6,492 nucleotides of DNA from Flavobacterium psychrophilum (GTDB lineage Bacteria > Bacteroidota > Bacteroidia > Flavobacteriales > Flavobacteriaceae). Location of the stretch: NCBI GenBank assembly GCA_020720185.1, contig DYPB01000107.1, positions 1-6,492 on the forward strand. Direction: 5' to 3'. The notes beneath the pieces were generated by a model. The model worked only from the letters and a program-made list of their open reading frames with translations. It was not told the origin of the DNA and made no database searches. Shown here piece by piece: positions 1-6,492 of this stretch (the first letter of the stretch is position 1; every line of letters starts with the position of its first letter). Made by a program: the position numbers and the translations under genes.

Positions 1-95
1 AGTCCGTGAGCACTTATTTTTATTGCATTTTGAGTTTTCATAACGAAGTCTAATGAGTAATCCGAGTTTAACCCGACGAAATAAATAGATAAAAC
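1..95. other. left-edge stretch, no confident gene
   Basis: This short segment lies beyond the infB terminator and is cut by the window edge. On the plus strand two frames run in from the edge and stop at 41-43 and 51-53, so it could hold the last 13-16 codons of a gene convergent with infB. On the minus strand an ATG at 41-39 opens a frame (MKTQNAIKISAHG) that runs off the edge. Two of the three minus-strand frames are open across most of the segment. None of these peptides is recognisable, so no gene is called. The segment looks less A/T-rich than the intergenic DNA around it. Confidence 0.3.
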
Positions 96-125
96 AAAAA
101 ATCCTTGAGTGTTCAAGGATTTTTT
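96..125 (-). terminator. intrinsic terminator of the rimP-nusA-infB operon
   Basis: A perfect 13-bp inverted repeat (96-108 pairs with 113-125) surrounds a 4-nt loop. The core is TCCTTGA/TCAAGGA, flanked by A runs on one side and T runs on the other. It begins 6 nt after the infB stop codon, so it should end the operon transcript. Because an A tract precedes and a T tract follows the core on both strands, it could also stop a convergent plus-strand transcript entering from the left. Confidence 0.9.
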
Positions 126-131
126 TAGGTT

Positions 132-2975
132 TTATTTCAATTTCTTTTTAATTGCAACTTCATGATAACTTTCTATAATATCTCGTTCTTCAATATCGTT
201 ATAGCCTTTTATTTGAATACCACAATCATAACCTTTTAGGACTTCTCGAACATCATCTTTAAATCGTTTTAGTGCAATTAACTCACCTGTATGTACAACC
301 ACACCGTCTCTAATGATTCTGATTTTACCATTTCTAGTAATTTTACCATCCATAACCATAGAACCTGCAATCGAACCTACTTTAGAGATTTTAAAAATTT
401 CTCTAATTTCAGCAGTTCCTAATACTTCTTCTTTCATTTCAGGTGCTAACATACCTTCCATAGCATCCTTCAAATCATCTATAGCAGCATAGATAATTGA
501 ATAGTATCTGATGTCTATTTCTTCTTTATCAGCTAATTGACGGGCATTTCCTGCTGGTCTTACATTAAATCCGATAATAATTGCATCCGAAGCCGATGCT
601 AACATTACATCGGTTTCTGTAATTGCTCCTACTCCTTTGTGTATAATATTTATCTGTATCTCTTCGGTTGATAATTTAGAGAATGAATCAGAAAGTGCTT
701 CAACTGATCCATCAACATCGCCTTTAAGAATAATGTTTAATTCTTTAAATTGACCTAATGCTATACGACGACCAATTTCGTCAAGAGTTATATGTCGTTG
801 TGTTCTAACAGATTGCTCACGCATTAATTGAGCTCTTTTTGATGCAATTTGTTTTGCTTCTTTTTCGTCATCAAATGTATTAAACTTATCACCAGCCGTT
901 GCCGCACCATCTAAACCAAGTACGGATACTGGAGTTGATGGTCCTGCAGTTTTTACTACATTTCCTCTTTCATCGTGCATGGCTTTTATTTTTCCGTGAT
1001 GTTTTCCTGCCAGCATATAATCGCCTACTTTCAATGTGCCTTGTTGTACTAATATTGTCGAAACATATCCTTTTCCTTTATCTAAAAATGCTTCTACAAC
1101 CGTTCCTTGTGCGGGTTTATTTGGATTTGCTTTTAAATCTAATATTTCGGCTTCGAGCAATACTTTTTCAAGTAATTCTTTAACTCCAGTACCTACTTTT
1201 GCTGATATATCGTGTGATTGTATTTTTCCTCCCCAATCTTCAACAAGTAAGTTCATTCCTGCTAATTTTTCTTTTATTTTTTCTACATTAGCATTCGGTT
1301 TGTCAATTTTATTAATCGCAAAAATAATTGGCACACTTGCTGCTTGAGCATGACTAATTGCCTCTTTAGTTTGTGGCATTATATCATCATCGGCGGCAAT
1401 TACAATAATTGCTATATCTGTAACTTGAGCCCCTCTGGCACGCATGGCAGTAAACGCCTCGTGTCCTGGTGTGTCAAGGAATGCTATTTTTTGACCATCG
1501 TCAAGTATAACTCCGTAAGCTCCAATATGTTGTGTAATTCCTCCTGATTCTCCTGCAATAACATTTTCTTTACGAATATAATCTAAAAGTGATGTTTTTC
1601 CGTGATCGACATGCCCCATTACGGTTACAATTGGTGCTCTAAAAACTAAATCTTCTTCTTTATCTTCTACAATTTTTATTGCCTCTTCAATTTCTACGGT
1701 AATAAATTCTACTTCATAACCAAATTCATCTGCAACAATCGTTAGCGTCTCTGCATCAAGTCGTTGATTTTGAGTTACCATAATTCCGAGAGACATACAA
1801 GTACCAATAACTTTATTAATTGGCACATCCATCATAATTGCTATTTCTCCAACAGTTACAAATTCAGTAACTTTAATAGTTTTACTTCCTTCCTCTATAG
1901 CTTTTTGCTCATCATCAGATTTTTGACGGTGAGAATCTCTTTTGTCTCTACGATATTTTGCTGCTTTTGATTTGTTTCCTTTCCCTTGAAGCTTTTCTAG
2001 AGTTTCTCTAATTTGATTTTTAACTTCCTCTTCGGTTGGTTCAACTTTTGCAGTTATTGCGGGTTTATCCCCTTTTACAAATCCTGGTTTTGCACCTCCT
2101 TGAAAGTTTCTATTAATAAAAACTCCACCTGTTGCGTTACCAGGTTTATTTTCAATTCTTTTTCTCTTGTTCTTGTTCGCATTTGCTCCAGCAGCAGCAG
2201 GGGTTCCTGGTTTATTTGGAGTTATTTTTGGCTCTTCTTTTTTATTTTTAGGCTTATTAAATTGTGATAAATCTATTTTTTGACCTGTTATTGTAGTTCC
2301 AGTAAGTTTTTGATATTGTGTGCTATATTCTGCAATTACTTCTGGAACAACTTCTAGTTTTGGTGCTCGATTTTCTTTCTTAACCTCTACTTTTACAATT
2401 TTTTCAACTGGTTTTTTTGTAATAAGTTCTGGTTTTCTTGTAATAAGTTCTGGTTTTTTAACAAAAACTTCAGGCTTTTTAACAACAGTTTCAGAAATTT
2501 TCTCCGTTTTTATTGGCTCTTTAAGCTCTGTATTTGGTTTCTCTTCTATTGCTTTTTCTTTAACTGGCTCTGCAACTATTGGTGCTACAGGTTTTGGGGT
2601 AACTACTTTTGGAGTTGGACTCAAATCTATTTTTCCAACCTGTGTAGGTCCTGTTAAAGTTGCTTTGGCTTTTATGACCTCTTGCATTTTTTTCTCTTCA
2701 GCAATTCGAATTGCTTCCAGTTCTTTTTCTTTTTCTATCCGAAGTGCTTCTTTTTCTTTCCGTTTTTCTTCATTCACTTCATGAGCAGCGGCTTTATTAC
2801 CTTTATCTCCTGCAAACTCCTTAAAAAGAATATTGTATTCGTCTTGCGAAATTTTTGTGTTTGGGTTTGCTGCAATGGCAATACCCTTATCTTTTAGATA
2901 ATCCACGGCACGATCCAAGGAAATATTAAACTCTCCTAAAACCTTGTTTATTCTAATAACTTTTTCGTCAGACAT
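132..2975 (-). CDS. infB: translation initiation factor IF-2
   Basis: This is the GTPase that places formyl-Met-tRNA on the 30S subunit and promotes 50S joining in the cytoplasm. An IF2 N-terminal helical domain sits near residues 3-52, followed by a charged, probably coiled-coil stretch (about 69-105). A long low-complexity Lys/Pro/Glu linker (about 110-345) contains a 7-residue tandem repeat at 167-187. A second IF2_N-like domain lies near 367-420. The G domain is intact: GHVDHGKT 454-461 (G1), GGITQHIGA 478-486 (switch region), DTPGH 501-505 (G3), NKID 555-558 (G4), SAK 591-593 (G5). The beta-barrel domain II follows from about 622, then domain III, and the tRNA-binding C2 domain covers about the last 90 residues. 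At 947 residues it is of the usual size for the Bacteroidota. The ATG gives the conserved IF2_N start, and AAGAAG lies 5 nt upstream, a possible weak ribosome-binding site. It is the last operon gene. Confidence 0.98.
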   Translation of the reverse strand: MSDEKVIRINKVLGEFNISLDRAVDYLKDKGIAIAANPNTKISQDEYNILFKEFAGDKGNKAAAHEVNEEKRKEKEALRIEKEKELEAIRIAEEKKMQEVIKAKATLTGPTQVGKIDLSPTPKVVTPKPVAPIVAEPVKEKAIEEKPNTELKEPIKTEKISETVVKKPEVFVKKPELITRKPELITKKPVEKIVKVEVKKENRAPKLEVVPEVIAEYSTQYQKLTGTTITGQKIDLSQFNKPKNKKEEPKITPNKPGTPAAAGANANKNKRKRIENKPGNATGGVFINRNFQGGAKPGFVKGDKPAITAKVEPTEEEVKNQIRETLEKLQGKGNKSKAAKYRRDKRDSHRQKSDDEQKAIEEGSKTIKVTEFVTVGEIAIMMDVPINKVIGTCMSLGIMVTQNQRLDAETLTIVADEFGYEVEFITVEIEEAIKIVEDKEEDLVFRAPIVTVMGHVDHGKTSLLDYIRKENVIAGESGGITQHIGAYGVILDDGQKIAFLDTPGHEAFTAMRARGAQVTDIAIIVIAADDDIMPQTKEAISHAQAASVPIIFAINKIDKPNANVEKIKEKLAGMNLLVEDWGGKIQSHDISAKVGTGVKELLEKVLLEAEILDLKANPNKPAQGTVVEAFLDKGKGYVSTILVQQGTLKVGDYMLAGKHHGKIKAMHDERGNVVKTAGPSTPVSVLGLDGAATAGDKFNTFDDEKEAKQIASKRAQLMREQSVRTQRHITLDEIGRRIALGQFKELNIILKGDVDGSVEALSDSFSKLSTEEIQINIIHKGVGAITETDVMLASASDAIIIGFNVRPAGNARQLADKEEIDIRYYSIIYAAIDDLKDAMEGMLAPEMKEEVLGTAEIREIFKISKVGSIAGSMVMDGKITRNGKIRIIRDGVVVHTGELIALKRFKDDVREVLKGYDCGIQIKGYNDIEERDIIESYHEVAIKKKLK
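2415..2477 (-). repeat. 21-bp tandem repeat inside the infB linker
   Basis: Two nearly adjacent identical 20-nt copies (2417-2436 and 2438-2457, period 21) and a third diverged copy encode [14 protein letters not shown] and KPEVFVK (IF2 residues 167-187). The period is a multiple of three, so gain or loss of a copy would keep the frame. It lies in the disordered linker ahead of the G domain, where length changes should be tolerated. Confidence 0.85.
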
Positions 2976-3076
2976 ATAATCTTCTTAATTTATTTTTTTA
3001 TTCTTAATGTTACAAAAACGCATTGCTTTTGTTGATCAATTTAATTTTTAAAAATTAAACTCAGTATTTTCTATTT
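2976..3076 (-). other. nusA-infB intergenic spacer with palindromes
   Basis: This 101-bp A/T-rich spacer is longer than the rimP-nusA gap. It holds a perfect 20-bp palindrome of A and T only (3040-3059), which abuts TTGATCAA (3032-3039). The all-A/T palindrome could fold in RNA only with a very small loop and would be weak, and no T tract marks it as a terminator. I found no TAnnTTTG promoter box on the minus strand here. The simplest reading is an untranslated spacer within one operon transcript, possibly with an RNA processing site. Confidence 0.4.
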
Positions 3077-4330
3077 TTATGATTCAAATTCTTCTTTCAA
3101 AATTCTCATCACATCCTCAATTGTTTCTTCTTCAAGATCTGTTCGTCTGGCTAAATCTGTAACATCTTGTTTTAGAATACTTTTTGCGGTATCTAATCCT
3201 ATTTTTGCAAATTCATCAATTATCCATTCTTCTATTTCGTCTGAAAATTCTGTTAATTCTACATCATCATCATCGGCAATAGTACCTGGTGTGTCTCCTT
3301 CTCGGATTACATCAAGTTCATAGCCTGTTAATTGTCCTGCTAATCTAATGTTGTGTCCGCCACGACCGATTGCTTTTGAAACCTCATCTATTTTCAAATA
3401 AACTTCGGCTCTTTTTGTTTCTTCGTTTATTTTTACTGTCGATACTTTTGCAGGGCTTAAGGCTCTGGTTATAAACAGTTGTGCATTTGTAGTGTAGTTA
3501 ATTACATCAATGTTTTCGTTTCCTAATTCTCTAACAATTCCGTGAATTCTTGATCCTTTCATACCTACACAAGCACCTACTGGATCTATTCTGTCGTCAT
3601 AAGAATCTACGGCAACTTTTGCTTTTTCGCCTGGAATTCTTACTGCCTTTTTAATGTTTATCAAACCATCTGAAACTTCTGGAATTTCTTGTTCAAATAG
3701 TTTTTCCAAGAATTTTTCTGATGTTCTTGACATTATAATTTGTGGTTTATTGCCTTTTAACTCTACATTATCAATAATGCCTCTAACATTGTCTCCTTTT
3801 CTGAAAAAATCTGATGGTATTTGTTTTTCTTTTGGCAACACAATTTCATTTCCGTCATCATCCATAAGAATTACAACTCTTGGACGAACATGGTGAACTT
3901 CGGCTGTAAAAATTTCGCCTATCAAATCTTTAAATTGTTTGTAAAGATTATTACTGTCGTGTTCGTGAATTTTAGAAATTAAGTTTTGTCTTAAAGATAA
4001 TATAGCTCTTCTTCCTAAATCAATCAATTTTACTTCTTCTGAAACTTCTTCTCCGATTTCAAAATCTGATTCTATTTTTCGTGCATTGGTAAGAGTAATT
4101 TCAAGATGATCTAAATCCAAATCATCGTCAGCAACAATAATTCGTCGTTGCCAAATTTCCATATCTCCTTTATCTGGATTGATAATAATATCAAAATTAT
4201 CATCCGATCCGTATTTTTTCTTTAATGCGGCTCTAAAAACTTCTTCTAAAATCGCCATTAGCGTTACACGATCTATCAGTTTATCATCTTTAAACTCTGA
4301 AAATGATTCGATTAATGCTATATTTTCCAT
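3077..4330 (-). CDS. nusA: transcription termination/antitermination factor NusA
   Basis: NusA binds RNA polymerase and nascent RNA, increases pausing and hairpin termination, and takes part in rRNA antitermination. The N-terminal polymerase-binding domain covers about residues 1-125, an S1 domain about 133-200, KH1 about 203-277 (with DPVGACVGMKGSRI at 249-262) and KH2 about 280-345 (with AIGRGGHNIRLA at 320-331). An acidic joint (353-368) leads to one helix-hairpin-helix repeat (about 369-415). The E. coli protein is longer (about 495 residues) and has two acidic repeats; the single-repeat form here looks normal for the Bacteroidota and not a truncation. The ATG gives the family-typical start MENIALIESF. 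No Shine-Dalgarno site is seen; the upstream sequence is A/T-rich. It starts 21 bp after rimP and is almost certainly co-transcribed with it. Confidence 0.98.
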   Translation of the reverse strand: MENIALIESFSEFKDDKLIDRVTLMAILEEVFRAALKKKYGSDDNFDIIINPDKGDMEIWQRRIIVADDDLDLDHLEITLTNARKIESDFEIGEEVSEEVKLIDLGRRAILSLRQNLISKIHEHDSNNLYKQFKDLIGEIFTAEVHHVRPRVVILMDDDGNEIVLPKEKQIPSDFFRKGDNVRGIIDNVELKGNKPQIIMSRTSEKFLEKLFEQEIPEVSDGLINIKKAVRIPGEKAKVAVDSYDDRIDPVGACVGMKGSRIHGIVRELGNENIDVINYTTNAQLFITRALSPAKVSTVKINEETKRAEVYLKIDEVSKAIGRGGHNIRLAGQLTGYELDVIREGDTPGTIADDDDVELTEFSDEIEEWIIDEFAKIGLDTAKSILKQDVTDLARRTDLEEETIEDVMRILKEEFES

Positions 4331-4351
4331 ACCAAATATTGTGTTATTTTT

Positions 4352-4816
4352 TTAAAATATTACTGTAACTACTGCTTCTTTTATATCTGCATAAGCAATT
4401 TCTTGTGTTTTGCTTACGGTTTCTTTTCCTTTTCCTATTTTTTTCGGTTCACGAGCTTGCCAAGATAGCGTAATAAATTCGTCGTTTGCGGCTGTTAGTG
4501 TAGCTTCTATCGTTTGTGTGGCTACTTTTACTATTAGCATTCTTCCAATGTTTTTTATATACTGTCTAACTATTTTTAGCGGTGTTCCTACTCCTACCGA
4601 GGCTACTTCTAACGAAAAATCTTGTTCTTCTCGGTCTAAATTATGTTCTACGGCTCTACTAATATCAATACAATCTTGCAAAATTACTCCTTTATCACCA
4701 TCAAGTGTAATAATTATTTTGTTGGCATCTGTAATTGAAAAATCTACCAAAAATAAATCTGGTTTTTCTTGTAATCCTGTATTTATAAGTTCTAAAACCT
4801 TTTCTTTAAATGTCAT
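4352..4816 (-). CDS. rimP: ribosome maturation factor RimP
   Basis: RimP (formerly DUF150/YhbC) binds immature 30S subunits and helps late 16S rRNA/S12 assembly. Residues 1-75 form the N-terminal alpha/beta domain, with the recognisable [17 protein letters not shown] (38-54) and [12 protein letters not shown] (60-71). The usual family motif LEVSSPGLDRPL appears here as [12 protein letters not shown] (69-80). Residues from about 85 to the end form the SH3-like C-terminal domain, with [12 protein letters not shown] (120-131) typical of flavobacterial homologues. At 154 residues the protein is full length. It is the first operon gene, as in most bacteria. The start ATG lies 7 nt after the T tract of a terminator-like hairpin, so translation starts immediately downstream of a possible attenuator. 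No Shine-Dalgarno sequence is adjacent; an AAGGAAG lies within the hairpin stem, too far upstream to act as one. Confidence 0.96.
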   Translation of the reverse strand: MTFKEKVLELINTGLQEKPDLFLVDFSITDANKIIITLDGDKGVILQDCIDISRAVEHNLDREEQDFSLEVASVGVGTPLKIVRQYIKNIGRMLIVKVATQTIEATLTAANDEFITLSWQAREPKKIGKGKETVSKTQEIAYADIKEAVVTVIF

Positions 4817-4823
4817 CTTGTAT

Positions 4824-4847
4824 AAAAAAAGGAAGCCCTGCTTCCTT
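4824..4847 (-). promoter_or_regulatory. terminator-like hairpin in the rimP leader (possible attenuator)
   Basis: Read on the minus strand, AAGGAAGC-AGG-GCTTCCTT forms a perfect 8-bp stem with a 3-nt loop, and the T run continues five bases past the stem. This is the form of an intrinsic terminator. It lies between the proposed operon promoter and the rimP ATG. It could attenuate the operon, end a very short leader RNA, or be read through constitutively. The structure is seen directly; the regulatory role is inferred. Confidence 0.6.
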
Positions 4848-4849
4848 GT

Positions 4850-4873
4850 ATATCTAATAATTTGAATAGATAT
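4850..4873 (-). promoter_or_regulatory. 5' stem of the rimP leader
   Basis: ATATCTA and TAGATAT (4867-4873 and 4850-4856) form a 7-bp inverted repeat around a 10-nt loop. It begins about where the transcript should start and ends 2 nt before the terminator-like hairpin. It is A/T-rich and weak alone. It may help insulate or order folding of the leader, or its arms may be chance. Confidence 0.35.
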
Positions 4874-4878
4874 CGGTG

Positions 4879-4908
4879 CAAATATACAGTTTTTTATTTA
4901 ATTTCAAA
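4879..4908 (-). promoter_or_regulatory. promoter of the rimP-nusA-infB operon
   Basis: On the minus strand TATATTTG (4886-4879) matches the Bacteroidota -7 box TAnnTTTG exactly. TTTG (4908-4905) stands 18 nt upstream and matches the -33 box. Transcription would start near 4873-4875 and give a leader of roughly 57 nt. It lies between the symporter terminator and rimP, where an operon promoter is needed. Confidence 0.7.
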
Positions 4909-4934
4909 TAATGTTTTTGGTTTTTTATAAAAAG

Positions 4935-4971
4935 GCGATAAATAGATGTTTCAAATTCATCCATTTATCGC
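4935..4971 (-). terminator. terminator after the symporter gene (probably two-way)
   Basis: GCGATAAAT (4935-4943) pairs with ATTTATCGC (4963-4971); after one mismatch, GATG (4945-4948) pairs with CATC (4958-4961), leaving a 9-nt loop. An A run precedes and a T run follows on either strand, so it can act both ways. It lies about 180 nt past the symporter stop and upstream of the rimP promoter, and so separates the two transcription units. Confidence 0.8.
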
Positions 4972-4989
4972 ATTTTTTATTTTATGGAT

Positions 4990-5087
4990 AAAGATATTTA
5001 TTCTTTAATTTTTCCTTGCACTTGATTTTTCAAATATAACTCTTTTGTCCTAAATACAATGAAAATAGGGTTTTTCAGCAGACCCTA
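4990..5087 (-). mobile_element. possible remnant of an insertion-sequence end
   Basis: On the minus strand, a GGGT...ACCC motif (5082-5087 pairs with 5066-5071) contains CTGCTGAAAA and resembles terminal inverted repeats of some IS1182/IS5-type elements. About 45 nt further on, a GTG at 5021-5019 opens VQGKIKE before a TAA at 4998-5000. This resembles the MQGK start I recall for some IS1182-type transposases. That frame is open from about 5087. No second end or transposase body is present, so at most it is a solo, decayed end. It may equally be plain 3' untranslated sequence with a small stem. Confidence 0.25.
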
Positions 5088-5149
5088 ATTGCTATTATTG
5101 TAAGCTTACGGCAAATTGTTGGATTGATAGTTTTGAAACTGATTAAAAG
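5088..5149. other. spacer after the symporter stop codon
   Basis: This short non-coding stretch contains a perfect 10-bp palindrome, GTAAGCTTAC (5100-5109). It has no T tract and no sign of a gene. It would be transcribed as part of the 3' untranslated region of the symporter mRNA. Confidence 0.4.
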
Positions 5150-6388
5150 CTACTCTTTTTCATATTTCCCAACTACACTTGTTGCTAGTGCATTTCCTAA
5201 AACATTGGTTGCTGATCTAAACATATCACAAAAGTGGTCTATCGGTAGGATTAAAGCAATACCTTCAACAGGAATTTTGAACATACCGCAGGTGGCTGCT
5301 ACTACCACAAGGCTTGCTCGTGGTACGCCCGCAATGCCTTTGCTGGTTAGCATCAATACAAATAACATGGTGAGTTGGGTAGGCATATCTAAATCTATTC
5401 CATAAACTTGTGCAATGAAAATACTGGCAAAGGTCATATACATCATACTGCCGTCTAAATTAAAGGAATATCCTAATGGTAACATAAAGGATACTATTTT
5501 ATCTTTGATGCCAAATCGTTCTAACTCTTCGGTTAGTTTCGGAAAAACGGCTTCGCTACTGGTGGTTCCAAAAGCTATTACTAATGGACTAACAATGTGT
5601 TTGAGTAATGTTTTCATTCGGTGTCCTAAAAATACAAATCCTATTAGGAGCAGAAAAATCCAAAGTGTGGAAATGCCTACTAAAAATGAGGCGAAAAAAT
5701 CACGATAGGTTACTAATAATTCTACAGCATCTTTTATGGCAAAAACCCCTGCAATGGCTCCAAAAACGCCTATCGGTGCAAATTTCATTACATAATTTAC
5801 CATCTTTAATATGATGTGCGAGGTTTTATCGAGGGCATAAATTACGGGTTTTACATGGTTGCCAATGCTGGCAGCTGCTAATCCGAAGAAGATGGAGAAA
5901 ACAACAATTCCTAATATTTCATTGGTTGCCATTGCCTCAAAAATTGATTTTGGGATAATATGTTCTATAAAATTTTGTGCCGAAAATCCATGCGTTTTGT
6001 CGGTTACATCGGCTGCTTTTGAGAGGTCGATGTTTGATAATTTTAGTCCTACGCCTGGTTTTAAAAAATTTACCCAAAACAGACCTATTAATAAGGAGAT
6101 GAATGATGCCGAGAAGAACCAAGCCATAGCCCTACCTCCTATTCGACCAACGGTTTTTAAATCGCCCAGTTTTGCAATACCTACAACTAATGTTGAGAAT
6201 ACTAATGGTGCAATTATCATTTGTACTAATCGGATAAAAATAGTTGCCAGCAATTTTATTTTATCACTAAATGATTGTGCAAAATTGGTGTCGTAATTGT
6301 TGTGTACATAAATACCGAGAATGATGCCAAGTAGCATTGCTATTAGTATTTGGAAAGTAAGATTGGAAAGAATAGATTTTTTTTGCAT
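5150..6388 (-). CDS. dicarboxylate/amino acid:cation symporter (DAACS, GltP/DctA-like)
   Basis: This inner-membrane secondary transporter takes up acidic amino acids or C4-dicarboxylates with cations. The SLC1-type fold is complete: six N-terminal helices (first at about 10-28), HP1 with GTTSSEA (274-280) in place of the usual serine-rich tip, TM7 with NLDGS (310-314), HP2 with SKGIAGVP (349-356), and TM8 with D384, D388, R391, N395 and N399. By alignment to the archaeal GltPh, D388 and R391 match the residues that bind the substrate amino and side-chain carboxyl groups, favouring aspartate/glutamate over succinate-type substrates. GltPh D405, a sodium ligand, is N399 here, which may mean proton coupling. 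The TM7 motif has Ser where Thr is common. At 412 residues it is full length. The ATG gives a short cytoplasmic MQKKS lead into TM1. It ends in TAG and has its own promoter and terminator. Exact substrate is uncertain. Confidence 0.93.
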   Translation of the reverse strand: MQKKSILSNLTFQILIAMLLGIILGIYVHNNYDTNFAQSFSDKIKLLATIFIRLVQMIIAPLVFSTLVVGIAKLGDLKTVGRIGGRAMAWFFSASFISLLIGLFWVNFLKPGVGLKLSNIDLSKAADVTDKTHGFSAQNFIEHIIPKSIFEAMATNEILGIVVFSIFFGLAAASIGNHVKPVIYALDKTSHIILKMVNYVMKFAPIGVFGAIAGVFAIKDAVELLVTYRDFFASFLVGISTLWIFLLLIGFVFLGHRMKTLLKHIVSPLVIAFGTTSSEAVFPKLTEELERFGIKDKIVSFMLPLGYSFNLDGSMMYMTFASIFIAQVYGIDLDMPTQLTMLFVLMLTSKGIAGVPRASLVVVAATCGMFKIPVEGIALILPIDHFCDMFRSATNVLGNALATSVVGKYEKE

Positions 6389-6411
6389 AACTTTTGTTTT
6401 AATTTTGAGGG

Positions 6412-6441
6412 TAAATATACTTTATTTTTGGGAATTAACAA
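6412..6441 (-). promoter_or_regulatory. promoter candidate for the symporter gene
   Basis: On the minus strand TATATTTA (6419-6412) matches seven of eight positions of the TAnnTTTG box, with A in place of the final G. TTG (6441-6439) lies 19 nt upstream, a normal Bacteroidota spacing. The box ends 23 nt before the ATG, which would give a leader of about 20 nt. Confidence 0.5.
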
Positions 6442-6467
6442 TATTGAGTGTTTGTTGTTAAGTTTTC

Positions 6468-6492
6468 AATTCTCAATTTTTAATTCTCAATT
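6468..6492. repeat. short direct repeat AATTCTCAATT
   Basis: AATTCTCAATT occurs at 6468-6478 and 6482-6492 (period 14), and the second copy touches the window edge, so the array may continue. It lies upstream of the symporter promoter. Similar simple A/T-rich repeats are frequent between genes in flavobacteria; no function is evident. Confidence 0.6.

Noticed and set aside
2320..2784. 154-codon plus-strand open frame rich in Ser and Phe opposite the infB linker
   Set aside because: It is the antisense of the Lys/Glu/Pro-rich linker, whose codons rarely create stops on the other strand; the composition is a mirror of the linker and no family is recognisable.
3012..3032. ACAAAA...TTTTGT inverted repeat as a terminator after nusA
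   Set aside because: The stem is only six A/T-dominated pairs with a 9-nt loop and no T tract, too weak to call.
3077..4330. NusA as a truncated or frameshifted gene because it is shorter than the E. coli protein
   Set aside because: NTD, S1, KH1, KH2 and one C-terminal helical repeat are all present and the end is smooth; the shorter form fits the Bacteroidota pattern.
4410..4865. 151-codon plus-strand open frame opposite rimP
   Set aside because: It lies almost wholly antisense to a confident rimP and runs on into the leader hairpin and promoter; no recognisable domain.
5937..6122. 61-codon minus-strand frame inside the symporter
   Set aside because: It is a shifted frame of the real gene; the transporter frame is intact across it.
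5859..6296. 145-codon plus-strand open frame opposite the symporter, plus smaller ones at 5124-5405 and 5415-5708
   Set aside because: All are antisense to a full-length, motif-complete transporter and have no recognisable family features.
1..6492. CRISPR array, tRNA, rRNA or known riboswitch
   Set aside because: No regularly spaced repeats with unique spacers, no cloverleaf or CCA-type ends, and no recognisable riboswitch core were seen on either strand.

Overview
The window is AT-rich chromosomal DNA from a member of the Bacteroidota, most likely a flavobacterium. Three things point there: protein sequences typical of that group (a 947-residue IF2 with a long Lys/Pro/Glu linker, a 417-residue NusA with a single C-terminal helical repeat), promoter boxes of the TTG...TAnnTTTG type, and start codons preceded by A/T-rich sequence without a clear Shine-Dalgarno site. 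All four confident genes lie on the minus strand, so the window is transcribed from right to left.

Layout in transcription order. A DAACS-family (SLC1-like) acidic amino acid/dicarboxylate symporter occupies 6388-5150. It has a good promoter candidate at 6412-6441 and is followed by a strong, probably two-way terminator at 4935-4971. Between its stop codon and that terminator lies about 180 bp with a short GGGT...ACCC inverted-repeat motif that may be a worn insertion-sequence end. Next comes a near-consensus Bacteroidota promoter (4879-4908), then a structured leader of roughly 57 nt, then rimP, nusA and infB. This is the classic ribosome-maturation / transcription-elongation / translation-initiation operon. 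rimP and nusA are 21 bp apart, nusA and infB 101 bp apart. A 13-bp perfect hairpin (96-125) ends the operon 6 nt after the infB stop.

Functionally the operon joins 30S maturation (RimP), transcription pausing, termination and antitermination (NusA) and initiator-tRNA delivery (IF2). The symporter is an independent membrane-transport gene.

No new defence, mobile or biosynthetic system is visible; this is a mostly ordinary housekeeping region. The most interesting detail is a terminator-like hairpin with a T tract inside the presumed rimP leader, just before the start codon. That would fit attenuation of an operon that itself encodes NusA. Secondary points are a D-to-N change at a predicted cation site of the symporter, duplicated short motifs in the IF2 linker, and unexplained sequence at the left edge.
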